Source: an uncultured Acidimicrobiales bacterium | Lineage (GTDB): Bacteria > Actinomycetota > Acidimicrobiia > Acidimicrobiales > SZUA-35 | Length of the DNA: 64,000 nucleotides | Assembly: GCA_937922805.1 (NCBI GenBank) | Contig: CALAJV010000003.1 | Span: 248,001-312,000, forward strand | Direction of reading: 5' to 3' | In this document: piece by piece, positions 35,415-43,996 of the stretch | How the letters are laid out: the number at the start of each line of letters is the position of its first letter | Numbering within the stretch: position 1 is the first letter of the stretch | The notes under the pieces: model-generated | Databases searched by the model: none | The model's input: only the letters and a program-made list of their open reading frames with translations | Told to the model about the DNA's origin: nothing | Position numbers and translations under genes: made by a program

Positions 35415-36587
35415 GTGGACTTCGTTGAACACATAGCTAAATCCCACCTTCAAAATCACGGCATTTCGATTCCGTTCGGACAGGTACTGAACGCCACCAG
35501 CTTTTCTGAGTCGGATCCCAGTTGCATCACAATTACCGGTCCAGTTGCTGTGAAGGCTCAAGTACCGGCTGGAGGCCGGGGTAAGGCCGGCGGCGTAGTT
35601 CTCACCAAAGATGCAGTGGGAGCGGTAAAACAACTTCTTGGTACCGAGCTCGGCCAGCACCGGGTCAACGAGGTTCTGGTCGAGCAACAAGTTGACATCG
35701 CCACCGAGCTTTACTTGGCTGTAACCACTGATGGCTCACTTGGGTGTCCTGTTCTGATGTTCTCAGCAGCTGGTGGCATCGACGTCGAATCCGAATCGAA
35801 CCGTATTTACCAACTTCCACTAGCCATTGATTGTCACCCCACCCGGGAAGACTTGACCGACTTTCTTAATCACGCGGCCTGCCCAAATCCGGTCGACGTC
35901 GTCGCTGATGTTGCCAACAAACTCTATGCCGCCTACTTAGACGCCGACGCTGAGTTGCTCGAGATCAACCCTCTGGCCATAACCAGACGAGGAGATGTTG
36001 TCGCGCTCGACGCAAAACTTGTCGTCGACGATTCGGCGTTGGACCGCCAACCGGTATTGACGAGCCTGGCGACCCACATGCCAATGTCGGAACTAGAAAC
36101 GAAAGCCGTTGAGCACAGTCTTCGGTTCATCGAACTCGGCGGCGATGTAGGCGTGTTGGCCAATGGGGCGGGGCTAACGATGACCACGATGGACGCTATT
36201 GTTCATCATGGTGGCACGCCGGCCAACTTTCTTGAGATCGGCGGCGATTCCTACACCTTGGCTGTTCCGGCGTTAGAACTTGTTCTAGCCAACCCAAACG
36301 TTAAGAGTCTGGTTGTCAATTTCTGCGGAGCTTTCGCTCGATGCGACGTGATGACAGGCGGAGTTGTCGAGGCTTGGAAAGCCCTGCAGCCTACCATTCC
36401 AGTATTTTTCTCAATCCACGGAACCGGGATGGACGAAGCCCGAGCCATGGTTCGCTCAGAACTCGAGCTTGAGCCCTTCGAATCGATGGACGACGCCATA
36501 TCCTCCGCAGTCAGCGCGGCCGCAGCTGGTAGAAACAATCAGCAACCACCAACCCAACCGGACGAAACGGCGACTAGTGATCATTGA
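35415..36587 (+). CDS. Divergent SucC-like acyl-CoA synthetase beta subunit (ADP-forming)
   Basis: ATP-grasp subunit of an acyl-CoA synthetase. The GTG start is two bases after the aldehyde dehydrogenase stop, with AGGA about 10 bases before. The N-terminal AVKAQVPAGGRGKAGGV, LLEINPLAI and GVLANGAGLTMTTMDAI are as in succinyl-CoA synthetase. Differences are marked: GGDSYTLAVPAL replaces the GGGA segment, VNFCGAFARCDVMTGG replaces the VNIFGGIxRCD loop, and FFSIHGTGMDEARAM replaces VRLxGTNxxxG, so the carboxylate pocket is altered. A 20-residue polar tail ends the protein. Read with its neighbours, it probably makes or uses an acyl-CoA other than succinyl-CoA. Confidence 0.85.
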   Translation: MDFVEHIAKSHLQNHGISIPFGQVLNATSFSESDPSCITITGPVAVKAQVPAGGRGKAGGVVLTKDAVGAVKQLLGTELGQHRVNEVLVEQQVDIATELYLAVTTDGSLGCPVLMFSAAGGIDVESESNRIYQLPLAIDCHPTREDLTDFLNHAACPNPVDVVADVANKLYAAYLDADAELLEINPLAITRRGDVVALDAKLVVDDSALDRQPVLTSLATHMPMSELETKAVEHSLRFIELGGDVGVLANGAGLTMTTMDAIVHHGGTPANFLEIGGDSYTLAVPALELVLANPNVKSLVVNFCGAFARCDVMTGGVVEAWKALQPTIPVFFSIHGTGMDEARAMVRSELELEPFESMDDAISSAVSAAAAGRNNQQPPTQPDETATSDH

Positions 36588-37431
36588 TAGCAATGACCGA
36601 GTAGTAGTTGCCGGACTTACCGGCCAGCAAGGCTCTTTCTGGTCTCAACACATGATGGACTACGGAACAAACGTGGTCGCCGGAATTTCGGCGTCGAAGG
36701 CAGGAACTAGCCATCTCGGTGTTCCCGTTTTCGGCAGTTTTGGCGAAGCGGCTGAGGGTGGACTCGATGTTGCGGTGCTGTTTGTACCAGCGGGAGCGGC
36801 CAGCCAGCTGGCTTGTCAGGCAGCCGAGGCCGGCGCCCGCACCATCGTGGTACTCACGGAGTTCATTCCGGTTCACGACACGATGAGAATGATTGCGGCC
36901 GCAAACGCAAACGGGGCCAACTTGGTCGGCCCCAATACAGCAGGGACTGTAACCGTTGGCTCAGCTTTTGCTGGCTTCATGCCTGCGTTCAATGACCGCA
37001 TTTTCAGTACTGGCGATGTCGGCATTGTTTCTCGGAGCGGAAGCCTTGGCACATTGGCCTGCATGGAATTCACTCGATCGGGACGAGGCCAATCAGTGTT
37101 TCTAGGCATTGGCGGTGACCCGGTCTCAGGGGTTTCAACTCGGCGAGCCCTCGAAGCCCTCGAAGCTCACGAAGCGACCAAGGCCGTTGTCTTGGTCGGT
37201 GAGATCGGCGGCTCCAAGGAAGAAGATGCCGCCGATTTCGTGGCGGAAATGAAGAAACCGGTCGCCGCTTTCATCGCGGGCCGAGCATCCCCGCCCGGCA
37301 AGAAAATGGGGCATGCTGGGGCCTTGATTGTCGGTGACAAAGGAACCTATACGAGCAAGCGGGATGCCCTAACTGCTGCTGGCGCGACGGTGGTCGACGT
37401 TCCGTCGGAGTTGCCGGGCGCTCTTCAATAG
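36577..37431 (+). CDS. Divergent SucD-like acyl-CoA synthetase alpha subunit
   Basis: CoA-binding partner of the preceding subunit, 284 aa, with a GTG start that overlaps it by 11 bases. VVVAGLTGQQGSFWSQHMMDYGTNVVAGI and the phosphohistidine loop GKKMGHAGALIVG (His246) are intact, as is GIVSRSGSLGTLACMEF. GPNTAGTVTVGSAFAGFMP departs from the GPNCPG..xPG motif of TCA-cycle SucD. With a functional active-site histidine and a divergent substrate loop, a non-succinate ADP-forming acyl-CoA synthetase is likely. The similar SucCD-type pair with an acylating aldehyde dehydrogenase in sulfoacetate metabolism (SauCD-SauS, from memory) is the closest parallel. Confidence 0.85.
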   Translation: MIIDSNDRVVVAGLTGQQGSFWSQHMMDYGTNVVAGISASKAGTSHLGVPVFGSFGEAAEGGLDVAVLFVPAGAASQLACQAAEAGARTIVVLTEFIPVHDTMRMIAAANANGANLVGPNTAGTVTVGSAFAGFMPAFNDRIFSTGDVGIVSRSGSLGTLACMEFTRSGRGQSVFLGIGGDPVSGVSTRRALEALEAHEATKAVVLVGEIGGSKEEDAADFVAEMKKPVAAFIAGRASPPGKKMGHAGALIVGDKGTYTSKRDALTAAGATVVDVPSELPGALQ

Positions 37432-37453
37432 AGCGCTAAGCGGAACGAACCGC
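37418..37453 (+). terminator. Double hairpin at end of the acyl-CoA operon
   Basis: Stem GCGCTC / GAGCGC with a 7-base loop spans the SucD-like stop codon, directly followed by AGCGG / CCGCT with a 6-base loop. It lies between convergent genes and could stop transcription from both sides. No T run. Confidence 0.45.
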
Positions 37454-37461
37454 TCCGATAC

Positions 37462-38292
37462 TCAACCGCAGCAGCGCTTGAACTTTGTTCCGGAAAGGCA
37501 AGGACACGTGTCGTTGCGCCCTGCCCCTTTGCCGGGCGACGTGGCGGTACGGACAGGCAGCGACACCGCCGCCATAGGTTCGCGCTCAACCACTTCGGTC
37601 AACGCCCGATCTAAATCATCAGGCTCAAGGATCGCGTTGGCTTCTAGATCAGCAATAGCTTTGGGTTGGAGTGAGGTCTGGATAAACAGCATCGATTCTT
37701 GTGCGACCGCGTCGGCCAGCCACGACCCCATAGAGGGCTCCAGTTCGAAGTCAAAAACGGTTTGTCCTCCGATAGTGACCGCCGCCTGGCTGTCGCTGAT
37801 CCCGACCCACCCATTCGGGCCAGCAGGAATTCGACCGGCTAGCTCATCTACGGTATCTATTCTGGTTGAGCCATTCGTTACCGAAGCGCTCAGCCATGGC
37901 TCCTCGGTACTGCCGTCAGGTTGGACCCAAACGACATCGAAGAGCAGGGTGGAAACAGCTACGCAGGACGGGCCATCACCTAGTCGTCGACCATAGAACC
38001 CGTGTTGGTGATGGATGAACCGAGGCAGATCTTTTTGGTTATACGGAAAAACGCTTTCGGTTCGACATTGACCGTGGGTAAGTCCAGCCAAGACCGGCCC
38101 TGCTTCTCCGCAGTTGTGGCCCAGATGAGGGTCGAATGCGACAACGGCTGCCTGATCTGTCTGGTCATCGAGGGGGCTTCGACAAGAAATACATCTGAAC
38201 AGAGACCCATACTCGCCAGCTCGTACTTCTAACTGTTGCACAGCTCGGTCGAGTGGGTAGGCAGCAAGGTCTTCGGAAACATCTATGGTCAT
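37462..38292 (-). CDS. SEC-C motif protein of unknown function
   Basis: A 276-aa protein whose C-terminus is a clear SEC-C zinc-binding motif (GRNDTCPCLSGTKFKRCCG), as in SecA and YchJ. The N-terminal part has a CxxC pair (FRCISCRSPLDD) and scattered His and Cys, so a second metal site is possible. The middle (residues 110-240) has mixed alpha/beta character and no motif I can name. No signal peptide. Function unknown. It is encoded opposite the acyl-CoA operon and 58 bases downstream of the J-domain gene in the same direction. Confidence 0.78.
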   Translation of the reverse strand: MTIDVSEDLAAYPLDRAVQQLEVRAGEYGSLFRCISCRSPLDDQTDQAAVVAFDPHLGHNCGEAGPVLAGLTHGQCRTESVFPYNQKDLPRFIHHQHGFYGRRLGDGPSCVAVSTLLFDVVWVQPDGSTEEPWLSASVTNGSTRIDTVDELAGRIPAGPNGWVGISDSQAAVTIGGQTVFDFELEPSMGSWLADAVAQESMLFIQTSLQPKAIADLEANAILEPDDLDRALTEVVEREPMAAVSLPVRTATSPGKGAGRNDTCPCLSGTKFKRCCG

Positions 38293-38350
38293 AGTTGCTC
38301 AGACAGTAACCGAAAAAGAAGCAGTTGTGGTCGAAGGGCGACCGAGCGAC

Positions 38351-39040
38351 CTATTGGACTATCCGTAAACAGGCAGTCACGCCGTTTGTCAACAGGAGGG
38401 TCCTATCACTTCCAACCGGGCACTGTCCGGTGAGCGAAGCAGCAATAACTTGTTCTACCCCGGGAGTGCACGAGGGCAGTTCCAAAAGGCTTGGCCCTCC
38501 AATTACGGTCACACAGTCGAACGCTTCGATACCGGATCCGAGACTTGGACCTGGCACAGTGGATTCCGATGGCGGTCCAGAATCTTCCCGGGCGTACGCA
38601 GAGAATACAAAGATCCCAAGCAGCATCGTGACTATGACAAAAACCGGCGCGGCCCGCATTGCCATTGAGCTTCGAGTGGAGATTTCGTCAATTTGTCCGT
38701 GGCGACGGGCCGCCAACACGTCACGATCGAGGAGCCGTGGATCGATTCGAGTAACCCCGTTGGCGAAGCGCGTTCCGCTCGACCCCTCACCGCTAGACGC
38801 CGAGCCGAAAAGGCGCCGATCGTAGTCGCTCTTCGCAGTGGCGTTTCCCAACACCCGCCAGGCCTCATTGACGCTTCGCATTGCCTGCTCGGCTTTGGTC
38901 GAAGCCTCGGGACTAGCATCAGAGTGCCGATCGGGATGCCATTTCCTAGCAGCGCTAAGGTACGCCCGCCGGATCTCGTCCGCACTCGCTGTTCGTTCTA
39001 CCGATAGCGTTTTGTAGTGGTCGCTTTTAGTCGGTGCCAC
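38351..39040 (-). CDS. Membrane-anchored J-domain protein
   Basis: DnaJ-type J domain at the N-terminus (HYKTLSVERTASADEIRRAYLSAARKWHPDRHSD) with an intact HPD tripeptide needed to stimulate Hsp70. A single membrane helix follows (about residues 128-150: MRAAPVFVIVTMLLGIFVFSAYA), so the J domain is cytoplasmic. The outer part is short and has three cysteines (FDCVTVIGG, PSCTPG, GQCPVG) plus one near the end (TACLRI). The GTG at 39040 is set by GGAGG about 7 bases upstream; the frame extends seven codons further without a good site. Probably recruits DnaK to the membrane. Confidence 0.87.
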   Translation of the reverse strand: MAPTKSDHYKTLSVERTASADEIRRAYLSAARKWHPDRHSDASPEASTKAEQAMRSVNEAWRVLGNATAKSDYDRRLFGSASSGEGSSGTRFANGVTRIDPRLLDRDVLAARRHGQIDEISTRSSMAMRAAPVFVIVTMLLGIFVFSAYAREDSGPPSESTVPGPSLGSGIEAFDCVTVIGGPSLLELPSCTPGVEQVIAASLTGQCPVGSDRTLLLTNGVTACLRIVQ

Positions 39041-39126
39041 CGGTCGGCCTCCAAGGGTCACACTCCAATCTAGCGGCCAGGTAAAGCCGGTTGCGATATA
39101 TCAGCCGGATGTGGTAACACGAGAAT

Positions 39127-39522
39127 GTGACTAATGACGATAATGCACCCCAGTTCGTGCCCAGACTTATCGTTGACGACGGCGACGCCGCAGTTGAGTT
39201 CTACCGCTCAGTGTTCGCTGTCACAGAATCAGAGCTGAACCGATATGAAGACGGCCGGATCGCCAACGTCGAACTCTCAACCGGGAACGGTCACTTCGCT
39301 GTCACGTCGTCGATTGCTGAGGTGAACCCGTCACCGTTGAGCTTGGGTGGCTCACCGGTCGTGATCACCATTGAGCATCCAAATCCCGATGCAGTTGCTA
39401 GCGCGTTCGTCGATGCTGGTGGTGAGATTCTAATACCTATCGAAGATCGGCCCTACGGGCGGCGGGACGGACGATTACGAGACCCGTTCGGCCATCTCTG
39501 GATTCCAGGCCGACCGCTCTAG
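39127..39522 (+). CDS. VOC/glyoxalase-family protein (PhnB-like)
   Basis: A 131-aa single-domain protein of the vicinal oxygen chelate superfamily. VPRLIVDDGDAAVEFYRSVF and RLRDPFGHLWIPG define the two beta-alpha-beta-beta-beta modules. The metal ligands of true glyoxalase I are only partly present, and PhnB-like proteins often lack activity. The start is GTG at 39127; an overlapping ATG one base earlier in another frame stops at once. Function unknown. Confidence 0.85.
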   Translation: MTNDDNAPQFVPRLIVDDGDAAVEFYRSVFAVTESELNRYEDGRIANVELSTGNGHFAVTSSIAEVNPSPLSLGGSPVVITIEHPNPDAVASAFVDAGGEILIPIEDRPYGRRDGRLRDPFGHLWIPGRPL

Positions 39523-39550
39523 CTACACTCCGGTCGCCATTGTCGTTCCC

Positions 39551-40342
39551 CTATCGAACGACTGCTGGCTCCTCGACGACGGCGTCAGCCGTCTCGGCGC
39601 TGATCTCCACTTGGTCGATAATCGTGATCTCTGCTTCGACATCGTGAAGAACCGGTGGTTCTGCGATTCGAAGATGGCGGCGGCCAAATGCCGGAACGGC
39701 AAAGGCGGCAGCAACTGAGAACACTGCCATCGCGATACCTTCGGCCAGCAACACAATCGAGCCCACTGCGGTCCATGTAACCGTGTGAAGCCACCCGATC
39801 GTGAGTTGATAGACGATCACAGCGGCGAAAAACGCCATCGACTGAGAACTGAATTCCCCGATTTGACGCAGCCAGCGGGGCAACAGCGATCCTCCGACGA
39901 ACGCTGCAACCGCCGCCGTCCACCACAAGATCAAATCGAGGCTACTGGTCGTACCATCAACAAACGGTGCGACGAAGATCGCAGCGGCGGCGACTGCTAG
40001 AGCCAAGCCGTGGAACTTTGGACCGAGCCGCCAGCTGTCTTGCTTGATCGATCCGAGGCCAGGCAGAAGGTCCCATGATCGCAGAGCCCAAATAGTTCCT
40101 ACCAAGACAGTCAGAATGGAAAGTAGCGTCACCACGGCCCGGACCTCGTGAAGCCGTTGAACACGACCAGTTGCGTCGATGATCGCAAAACCTGCAACCT
40201 CGGTCATTCCAAGTATGCAGAGCGACACCGCTGGAACTATCCAGGCAAAAGCCAACATCCGCATCACATGATCGGGGGTAAACCAACTCTCAAGATTCTC
40301 AACAACCGATACTTTCCGCTCAACTCTTTTGTAACTCTCCAC
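39551..40342 (-). CDS. Polytopic membrane protein of unknown function
   Basis: A 263-aa protein with about six predicted membrane helices, for example MLAFAWIVPAVSLCILGM, VVTLLSILTVLVGTIWAL, GLALAVAAAAIFVAPFV, LILWWTAAVAAFVGGSLL, FFAAVIVYQLTIGWL and IVLLAEGIAMAVFSVAAAFAV. The C-terminal tail is acidic and cytoplasmic or periplasmic. No motif links it to a known transporter or enzyme. It is 50 bases downstream of menA in the same direction, so it may be co-transcribed with menA and murF. Confidence 0.65.
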   Translation of the reverse strand: MESYKRVERKVSVVENLESWFTPDHVMRMLAFAWIVPAVSLCILGMTEVAGFAIIDATGRVQRLHEVRAVVTLLSILTVLVGTIWALRSWDLLPGLGSIKQDSWRLGPKFHGLALAVAAAAIFVAPFVDGTTSSLDLILWWTAAVAAFVGGSLLPRWLRQIGEFSSQSMAFFAAVIVYQLTIGWLHTVTWTAVGSIVLLAEGIAMAVFSVAAAFAVPAFGRRHLRIAEPPVLHDVEAEITIIDQVEISAETADAVVEEPAVVR

Positions 40343-40392
40343 AAAAGAGATTTCGGTATTTCTAGGCCAAGCTTGAGAGGAAGTTCACTCCT

Positions 40393-41307
40393 TCACGCAA
40401 ATGAAAATATGCTCGACAAAATCGGAGACGAATCTCCAATCGATAGTCCGATAGCGAGCAACGCCCCCGCGATCAATTGGACTTTGCCGGTGGACCCGAG
40501 GGTCGGGATGAGGTCGACCCCAGCAGCTCCTCGCAGGACTTCCCGAATCGGAGTGACGGCCAAGCCAAGGCCAAGCAACCCGAGCAAGGACGGCAGTCGA
40601 AACAGACCACAAACAACGATTCCGATGGCTACTCCAGCTAATAAGCCGACGTAGACAAGTCGGGTTCTCCGGTCGCCAATACGAACCGCCATTGTTTTCT
40701 TGCCCGATACTTGATCGCCAGGAATATCCCGGAGGTTATTTACAACCAGCAGACAAACAGCAAGAATTCCCACCGGAACCGATGCCGCAACACTCAGCCA
40801 AGAGACGCTTTCGGTGTGGACATAGGTTGAACCAACGGTGGCGACCAAGCCGAAAAATACGAAGACGAAGATCTCGCCTAGTCCGTAGTATCCATAGGGC
40901 TTAGGCCCTCCGGTATAGGCCCAACCGGCCACGATGGACAGCGCACCAACAACGAATAGTTCGGGTCCAACCGCGAATGCGAGCGACGCTCCAATCAATG
41001 CTGCCAGTCCGAAGCTGGCGGCCGCCGCAATCTTTACCTGCTTGGCCGAAGCCATCCGATTTCCAACGAGCCGGGCTGGCCCCTGTCGATCATCGTCAGT
41101 GCCACGCTCACCATCGGCATAGTCATTGACGTAGTTGGTTCCTACCTGAAGGGCTAGCGAAACGAACAGGGCAGCGATGCCACGCCACCAAATGACTTGA
41201 TGATCATCTGAACCCACAACGACAGCCGTGCCGACTGCCACCGGAACGACCGCTGCTGGAAGAGTCCGAGGTCGCGCCCCCTGAACCCACACAGCTGGAC
41301 TAATCAT
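40393..41307 (-). CDS. menA: 1,4-dihydroxy-2-naphthoate polyprenyltransferase
   Basis: Attaches the polyprenyl tail to dihydroxynaphthoate in menaquinone synthesis, in the membrane. The 304-aa protein starts WVQGARPRTLPAAVVPVAVGTA and has the UbiA-family aspartate motif NYVNDYADGERGTDDDRQGP. A second aspartate region is NLRDIPGDQVSGKKTMAVRIGDRRTR. Eight or nine helices are visible. The ATG overlaps the end of murF by eight bases, so the genes are coupled. The menaquinone role agrees with an aerobic actinobacterium. Confidence 0.93.
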   Translation of the reverse strand: MISPAVWVQGARPRTLPAAVVPVAVGTAVVVGSDDHQVIWWRGIAALFVSLALQVGTNYVNDYADGERGTDDDRQGPARLVGNRMASAKQVKIAAAASFGLAALIGASLAFAVGPELFVVGALSIVAGWAYTGGPKPYGYYGLGEIFVFVFFGLVATVGSTYVHTESVSWLSVAASVPVGILAVCLLVVNNLRDIPGDQVSGKKTMAVRIGDRRTRLVYVGLLAGVAIGIVVCGLFRLPSLLGLLGLGLAVTPIREVLRGAAGVDLIPTLGSTGKVQLIAGALLAIGLSIGDSSPILSSIFSFA

Positions 41308-42667
41308 CGAGTAACCGCTCTGCCAGTCGTTCCAGACCTGCCACCCGACTTCCTTTAACCAATACTGCGCTGTCAGCCCTTTCTGCTATCAGTTCGACAA
41401 CTTGCGCGTGCGCTTCATCGATAGTCGACACGGTTGCGATGCCAGGGCCATACAGATCGGTGTCGACGGCGATGACTGTCATATTGGCGGCAACCGCCTC
41501 TGTCGCAATCGCTTGATGTTCAGATGGCCCCTCCTCCCCCAACTCTGCCATTACGCCGAGCACCGCTATTTTCTTCTTGGCTGGGAGCTGCTCGAAGGAC
41601 TGAAGAGCGGCGCGGGTTGAGGTGGGGTTGGCGTTATACGAGTCGTTAACTACCACTAAGCCGCTGGGCGAGGTGGCAACACTCATTCGCCAGTCGGAAA
41701 GCCCAGCCGACGCAACCGAGTTGAATGCCGACTCAAACGAAACGCCTGCGGCGATGGCAACGCCAAGGGCCGCTGTTGCATTGTGCGCCATGTGAGCACC
41801 CCGAGCTTCAAGAACAGCCTCGCCAGCTCCCCACTCTGAGCTAATAGTGACCCTCGGCCGGAGTTCAGCGTCAAGACTCAATGCGGTAAGGGCGATATCG
41901 GGTTGCCTTGAACTGCCTCTGTGGCCGTTTCCGACAGTTGATCCAAACGTGATGATGTTGGCCTGGGTTCGCTTGCTCATAGCCATAACCAAAGGATCGT
42001 TGGCGTTTAGAACCGCCGTTCCAGACTCGGGCAATGATTCAATCAACTCCCCCTTGCCTTGAGCGACCCCTTCTATCGAACCAAACAGCTCAGAATGAGC
42101 GAGAGCTACCGTCGTTACCAGGCCAATCGTGGGCTGAGCAACGTCGCACAACGTGGCGATGTGGCCTATTCCTCGGGCGCCCATCTCGACAATCATCACC
42201 TCAGTGTCGTCTTCGGCATTGGCGAGCGTTAATGGAACTCCAATTTCGTTGTTGAAAGACGCCTTGCTGGCTGCCACTTTCTTCGTCGATGAACAGGCCG
42301 CGGCCGCTAGATCTTTGACTGATGTCTTGCCGACGCTTCCTGTGATCCCAATAACTGGCCCATCAAGCCGAGCTCGACTTAATCGGCCGATCTCGCTCAA
42401 GGCCGAAGCTGTATCGTCGACCTTGACGAAACTCGTGTCTCTGAGCTCTGTTGGGAGCGTGACGGGTCGGCTGGCGATATATCCGCCCGCTTGTCGTTGT
42501 AACGCAGCCTCGACAAAGGTATGACCGTCTCGTTCAGCCACAAGAGGGACGAAAAGCTGTTCATGTAAGACCTGACGGCTGTCGATTGCGACTCCGCTTA
42601 CGTCTCGGTCGGGACCAACGAGTTCCCCACCAAGCTGAGCGGCCAAATCTGAAAGAGCAAAACGCAC
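41300..42667 (-). CDS. murF: UDP-N-acetylmuramoyl-tripeptide-D-alanyl-D-alanine ligase
   Basis: Adds D-Ala-D-Ala to the UDP-MurNAc-tripeptide in the cytoplasm. Mur ligase landmarks are in order: N-terminal domain ending in ASRPVTLP, ATP loop GITGSVGKTSVKDL, EMGARGIGHIATLCDVAQPTIGLVTTV, and the C-terminal VVNDSYNANPTSTRAALQSF, which is diagnostic for MurF. The start is GTG with GGAG overlapping it, an unusually short spacing, so the true start might be a little downstream. It lies back to back with ddl, the enzyme that makes its dipeptide substrate, with 83 bp between. Confidence 0.94.
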   Translation of the reverse strand: MRFALSDLAAQLGGELVGPDRDVSGVAIDSRQVLHEQLFVPLVAERDGHTFVEAALQRQAGGYIASRPVTLPTELRDTSFVKVDDTASALSEIGRLSRARLDGPVIGITGSVGKTSVKDLAAAACSSTKKVAASKASFNNEIGVPLTLANAEDDTEVMIVEMGARGIGHIATLCDVAQPTIGLVTTVALAHSELFGSIEGVAQGKGELIESLPESGTAVLNANDPLVMAMSKRTQANIITFGSTVGNGHRGSSRQPDIALTALSLDAELRPRVTISSEWGAGEAVLEARGAHMAHNATAALGVAIAAGVSFESAFNSVASAGLSDWRMSVATSPSGLVVVNDSYNANPTSTRAALQSFEQLPAKKKIAVLGVMAELGEEGPSEHQAIATEAVAANMTVIAVDTDLYGPGIATVSTIDEAHAQVVELIAERADSAVLVKGSRVAGLERLAERLLDD

Positions 42668-42750
42668 TCCTTAGGTGTAGCCCAATTATGAGCCAAAAAC
42701 GATTACTCTCAGCATGTAAGATCGCTCATCTAGCTACTACCGAGGTTCCT

Positions 42751-43941
42751 GTGCCATCACCGATTCGACTAATTGTACTCTTCGGAGGTCAATCAGCAGA
42801 ACATGACGTTTCCTGTACGACAGCAGCGCATGTGCTGGCTGCGGCGAACAAGGACCGATACGACATAGACCCGATTGGGATTACCAAAGACGGCGAATTC
42901 GTTCGTCCGGCCGAACTTCCGGGCGATGGCCAAGCTCTGGTGCCTGAAGGAACGCCGGTAACGCTCACCCCCGAGCTAGCAATCTCAGAGCAAACAACCG
43001 CAGAACTATCAACCACAGAGCTATCAACCACAGAGCTATCAACCACAGAGCTATCAACCACGGAGCAAGCCGGATCGGAACGGTTGAAGCCCACCGTTGG
43101 CGCCAACCCTGATCGCCGGGTTGTTGTCCTTCCACTTCTCCACGGCCCTCTAGGCGAGGACGGCACAATTCAAGGTATGTGTGAGTTGGCAAACGTGCCC
43201 TATGCAGGAGCTGGTGTCCTTGGGTCGGCTGTCACGATGGACAAGGTAATGGCCAAAACAGTTCTTGACGCCCATGACATTCCGCAGGCTAAGTGGCTCT
43301 CGTTTACTGAAACTCAAGCCGATTCTGATCTTGACACTTGTCTAACCTCTGTGGCCGACGAGCTTGGGTTTCCGTGCTTCGTTAAGCCAGCGAACATGGG
43401 TTCTTCGATCGGAGTAAGCCGGGCCGATGATCGCGATCACCTCATCACGGCTTTAAAGACCGCCTTTGACTACGACGAGCTCGTCGTGATCGAAGAAGCA
43501 ATCAATGGCCGTGAGATCGAGATCGCGGCGCTTGGTAACGAAGAGGTACAGCTGTCAGTCCCGGGCGAGATCGTTCCTGGCGCCGAGTTCTACGACTATG
43601 AAGACAAATACGTTGACGGCGCAGCCGATCTGATCATTCCGGCCGCCATCCGGCAAGACGATTTAGAGAAAATGAACGACGTAGCGGTTGCCGCCTACAA
43701 AGCGCTGAGGGTTGAGGGTATGGCTCGGGTTGATTTCCTCTACGAAGAGGGGGGTCGAGGTCCGCTGTTGAACGAGCTGAACACTATTCCTGGATTCACG
43801 CCCATTTCCATGTATCCAAAGCTCTGGGAGGCATCCGGGCTCGGCTACGCCGATCTGATTGATCGACTTGTCGATTTGGCGATCGAACGCCACGATCGTC
43901 GCTCATCGAAGCGAACCACAGCTCGCAACGCCCGAGACTAA
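42751..43941 (+). CDS. ddl: D-alanine-D-alanine ligase
   Basis: ATP-grasp ligase that makes D-Ala-D-Ala for MurF. IVLFGGQSAEHDVSC at the N-terminus, LLHGPLGEDGTIQGMCELANVPYAGAGVLGSAVTMDK, and LLNELNTIPGFTPISMYPKLW at the C-terminus are the DDL signatures. The GTG at 42751 is preferred because GAGG lies 6 bases before it; the open frame continues upstream to 42586 but overlaps murF. An unusual insert follows residue 80: four exact ELSTT units (residues about 85-105) in the loop before the second strand, in a region where DDL enzymes vary in length. The catalytic parts are intact. Confidence 0.93.
   Translation: MPSPIRLIVLFGGQSAEHDVSCTTAAHVLAAANKDRYDIDPIGITKDGEFVRPAELPGDGQALVPEGTPVTLTPELAISEQTTAELSTTELSTTELSTTELSTTEQAGSERLKPTVGANPDRRVVVLPLLHGPLGEDGTIQGMCELANVPYAGAGVLGSAVTMDKVMAKTVLDAHDIPQAKWLSFTETQADSDLDTCLTSVADELGFPCFVKPANMGSSIGVSRADDRDHLITALKTAFDYDELVVIEEAINGREIEIAALGNEEVQLSVPGEIVPGAEFYDYEDKYVDGAADLIIPAAIRQDDLEKMNDVAVAAYKALRVEGMARVDFLYEEGGRGPLLNELNTIPGFTPISMYPKLWEASGLGYADLIDRLVDLAIERHDRRSSKRTTARNARD
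43006..43065 (+). repeat. 15-bp minisatellite in ddl (four copies)
   Basis: Unit CTATCAACCACAGAG repeated four times (43006, 43021, 43036, 43051; the last has one change). It is in frame and encodes L-S-T-T-E. Confidence 0.92.
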
Positions 43942-43959
43942 CGCACAAACGCGACCAAA

Positions 43960-43984
43960 GAACACTGTCTAGGAACACTGTCTA
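43960..43984. repeat. Short tandem repeat between ddl and TPM gene
   Basis: GAACACTGTCTA occurs twice with a 13-bp period in the 55-bp convergent gap after ddl. Role unknown; a simple duplication is likely. Confidence 0.6.
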
Positions 43985-43996
43985 AGAACAAGCGGT

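Noticed and set aside
35415..37431. Canonical TCA succinyl-CoA synthetase
   Set aside because: Substrate-side motifs differ in both subunits and the pair is coupled to an acylating aldehyde dehydrogenase. I kept it as acyl-CoA synthetase of unknown substrate.
43006..43065. Tandem repeats as a possible CRISPR array
   Set aside because: Units are contiguous without spacers, in frame inside ddl.
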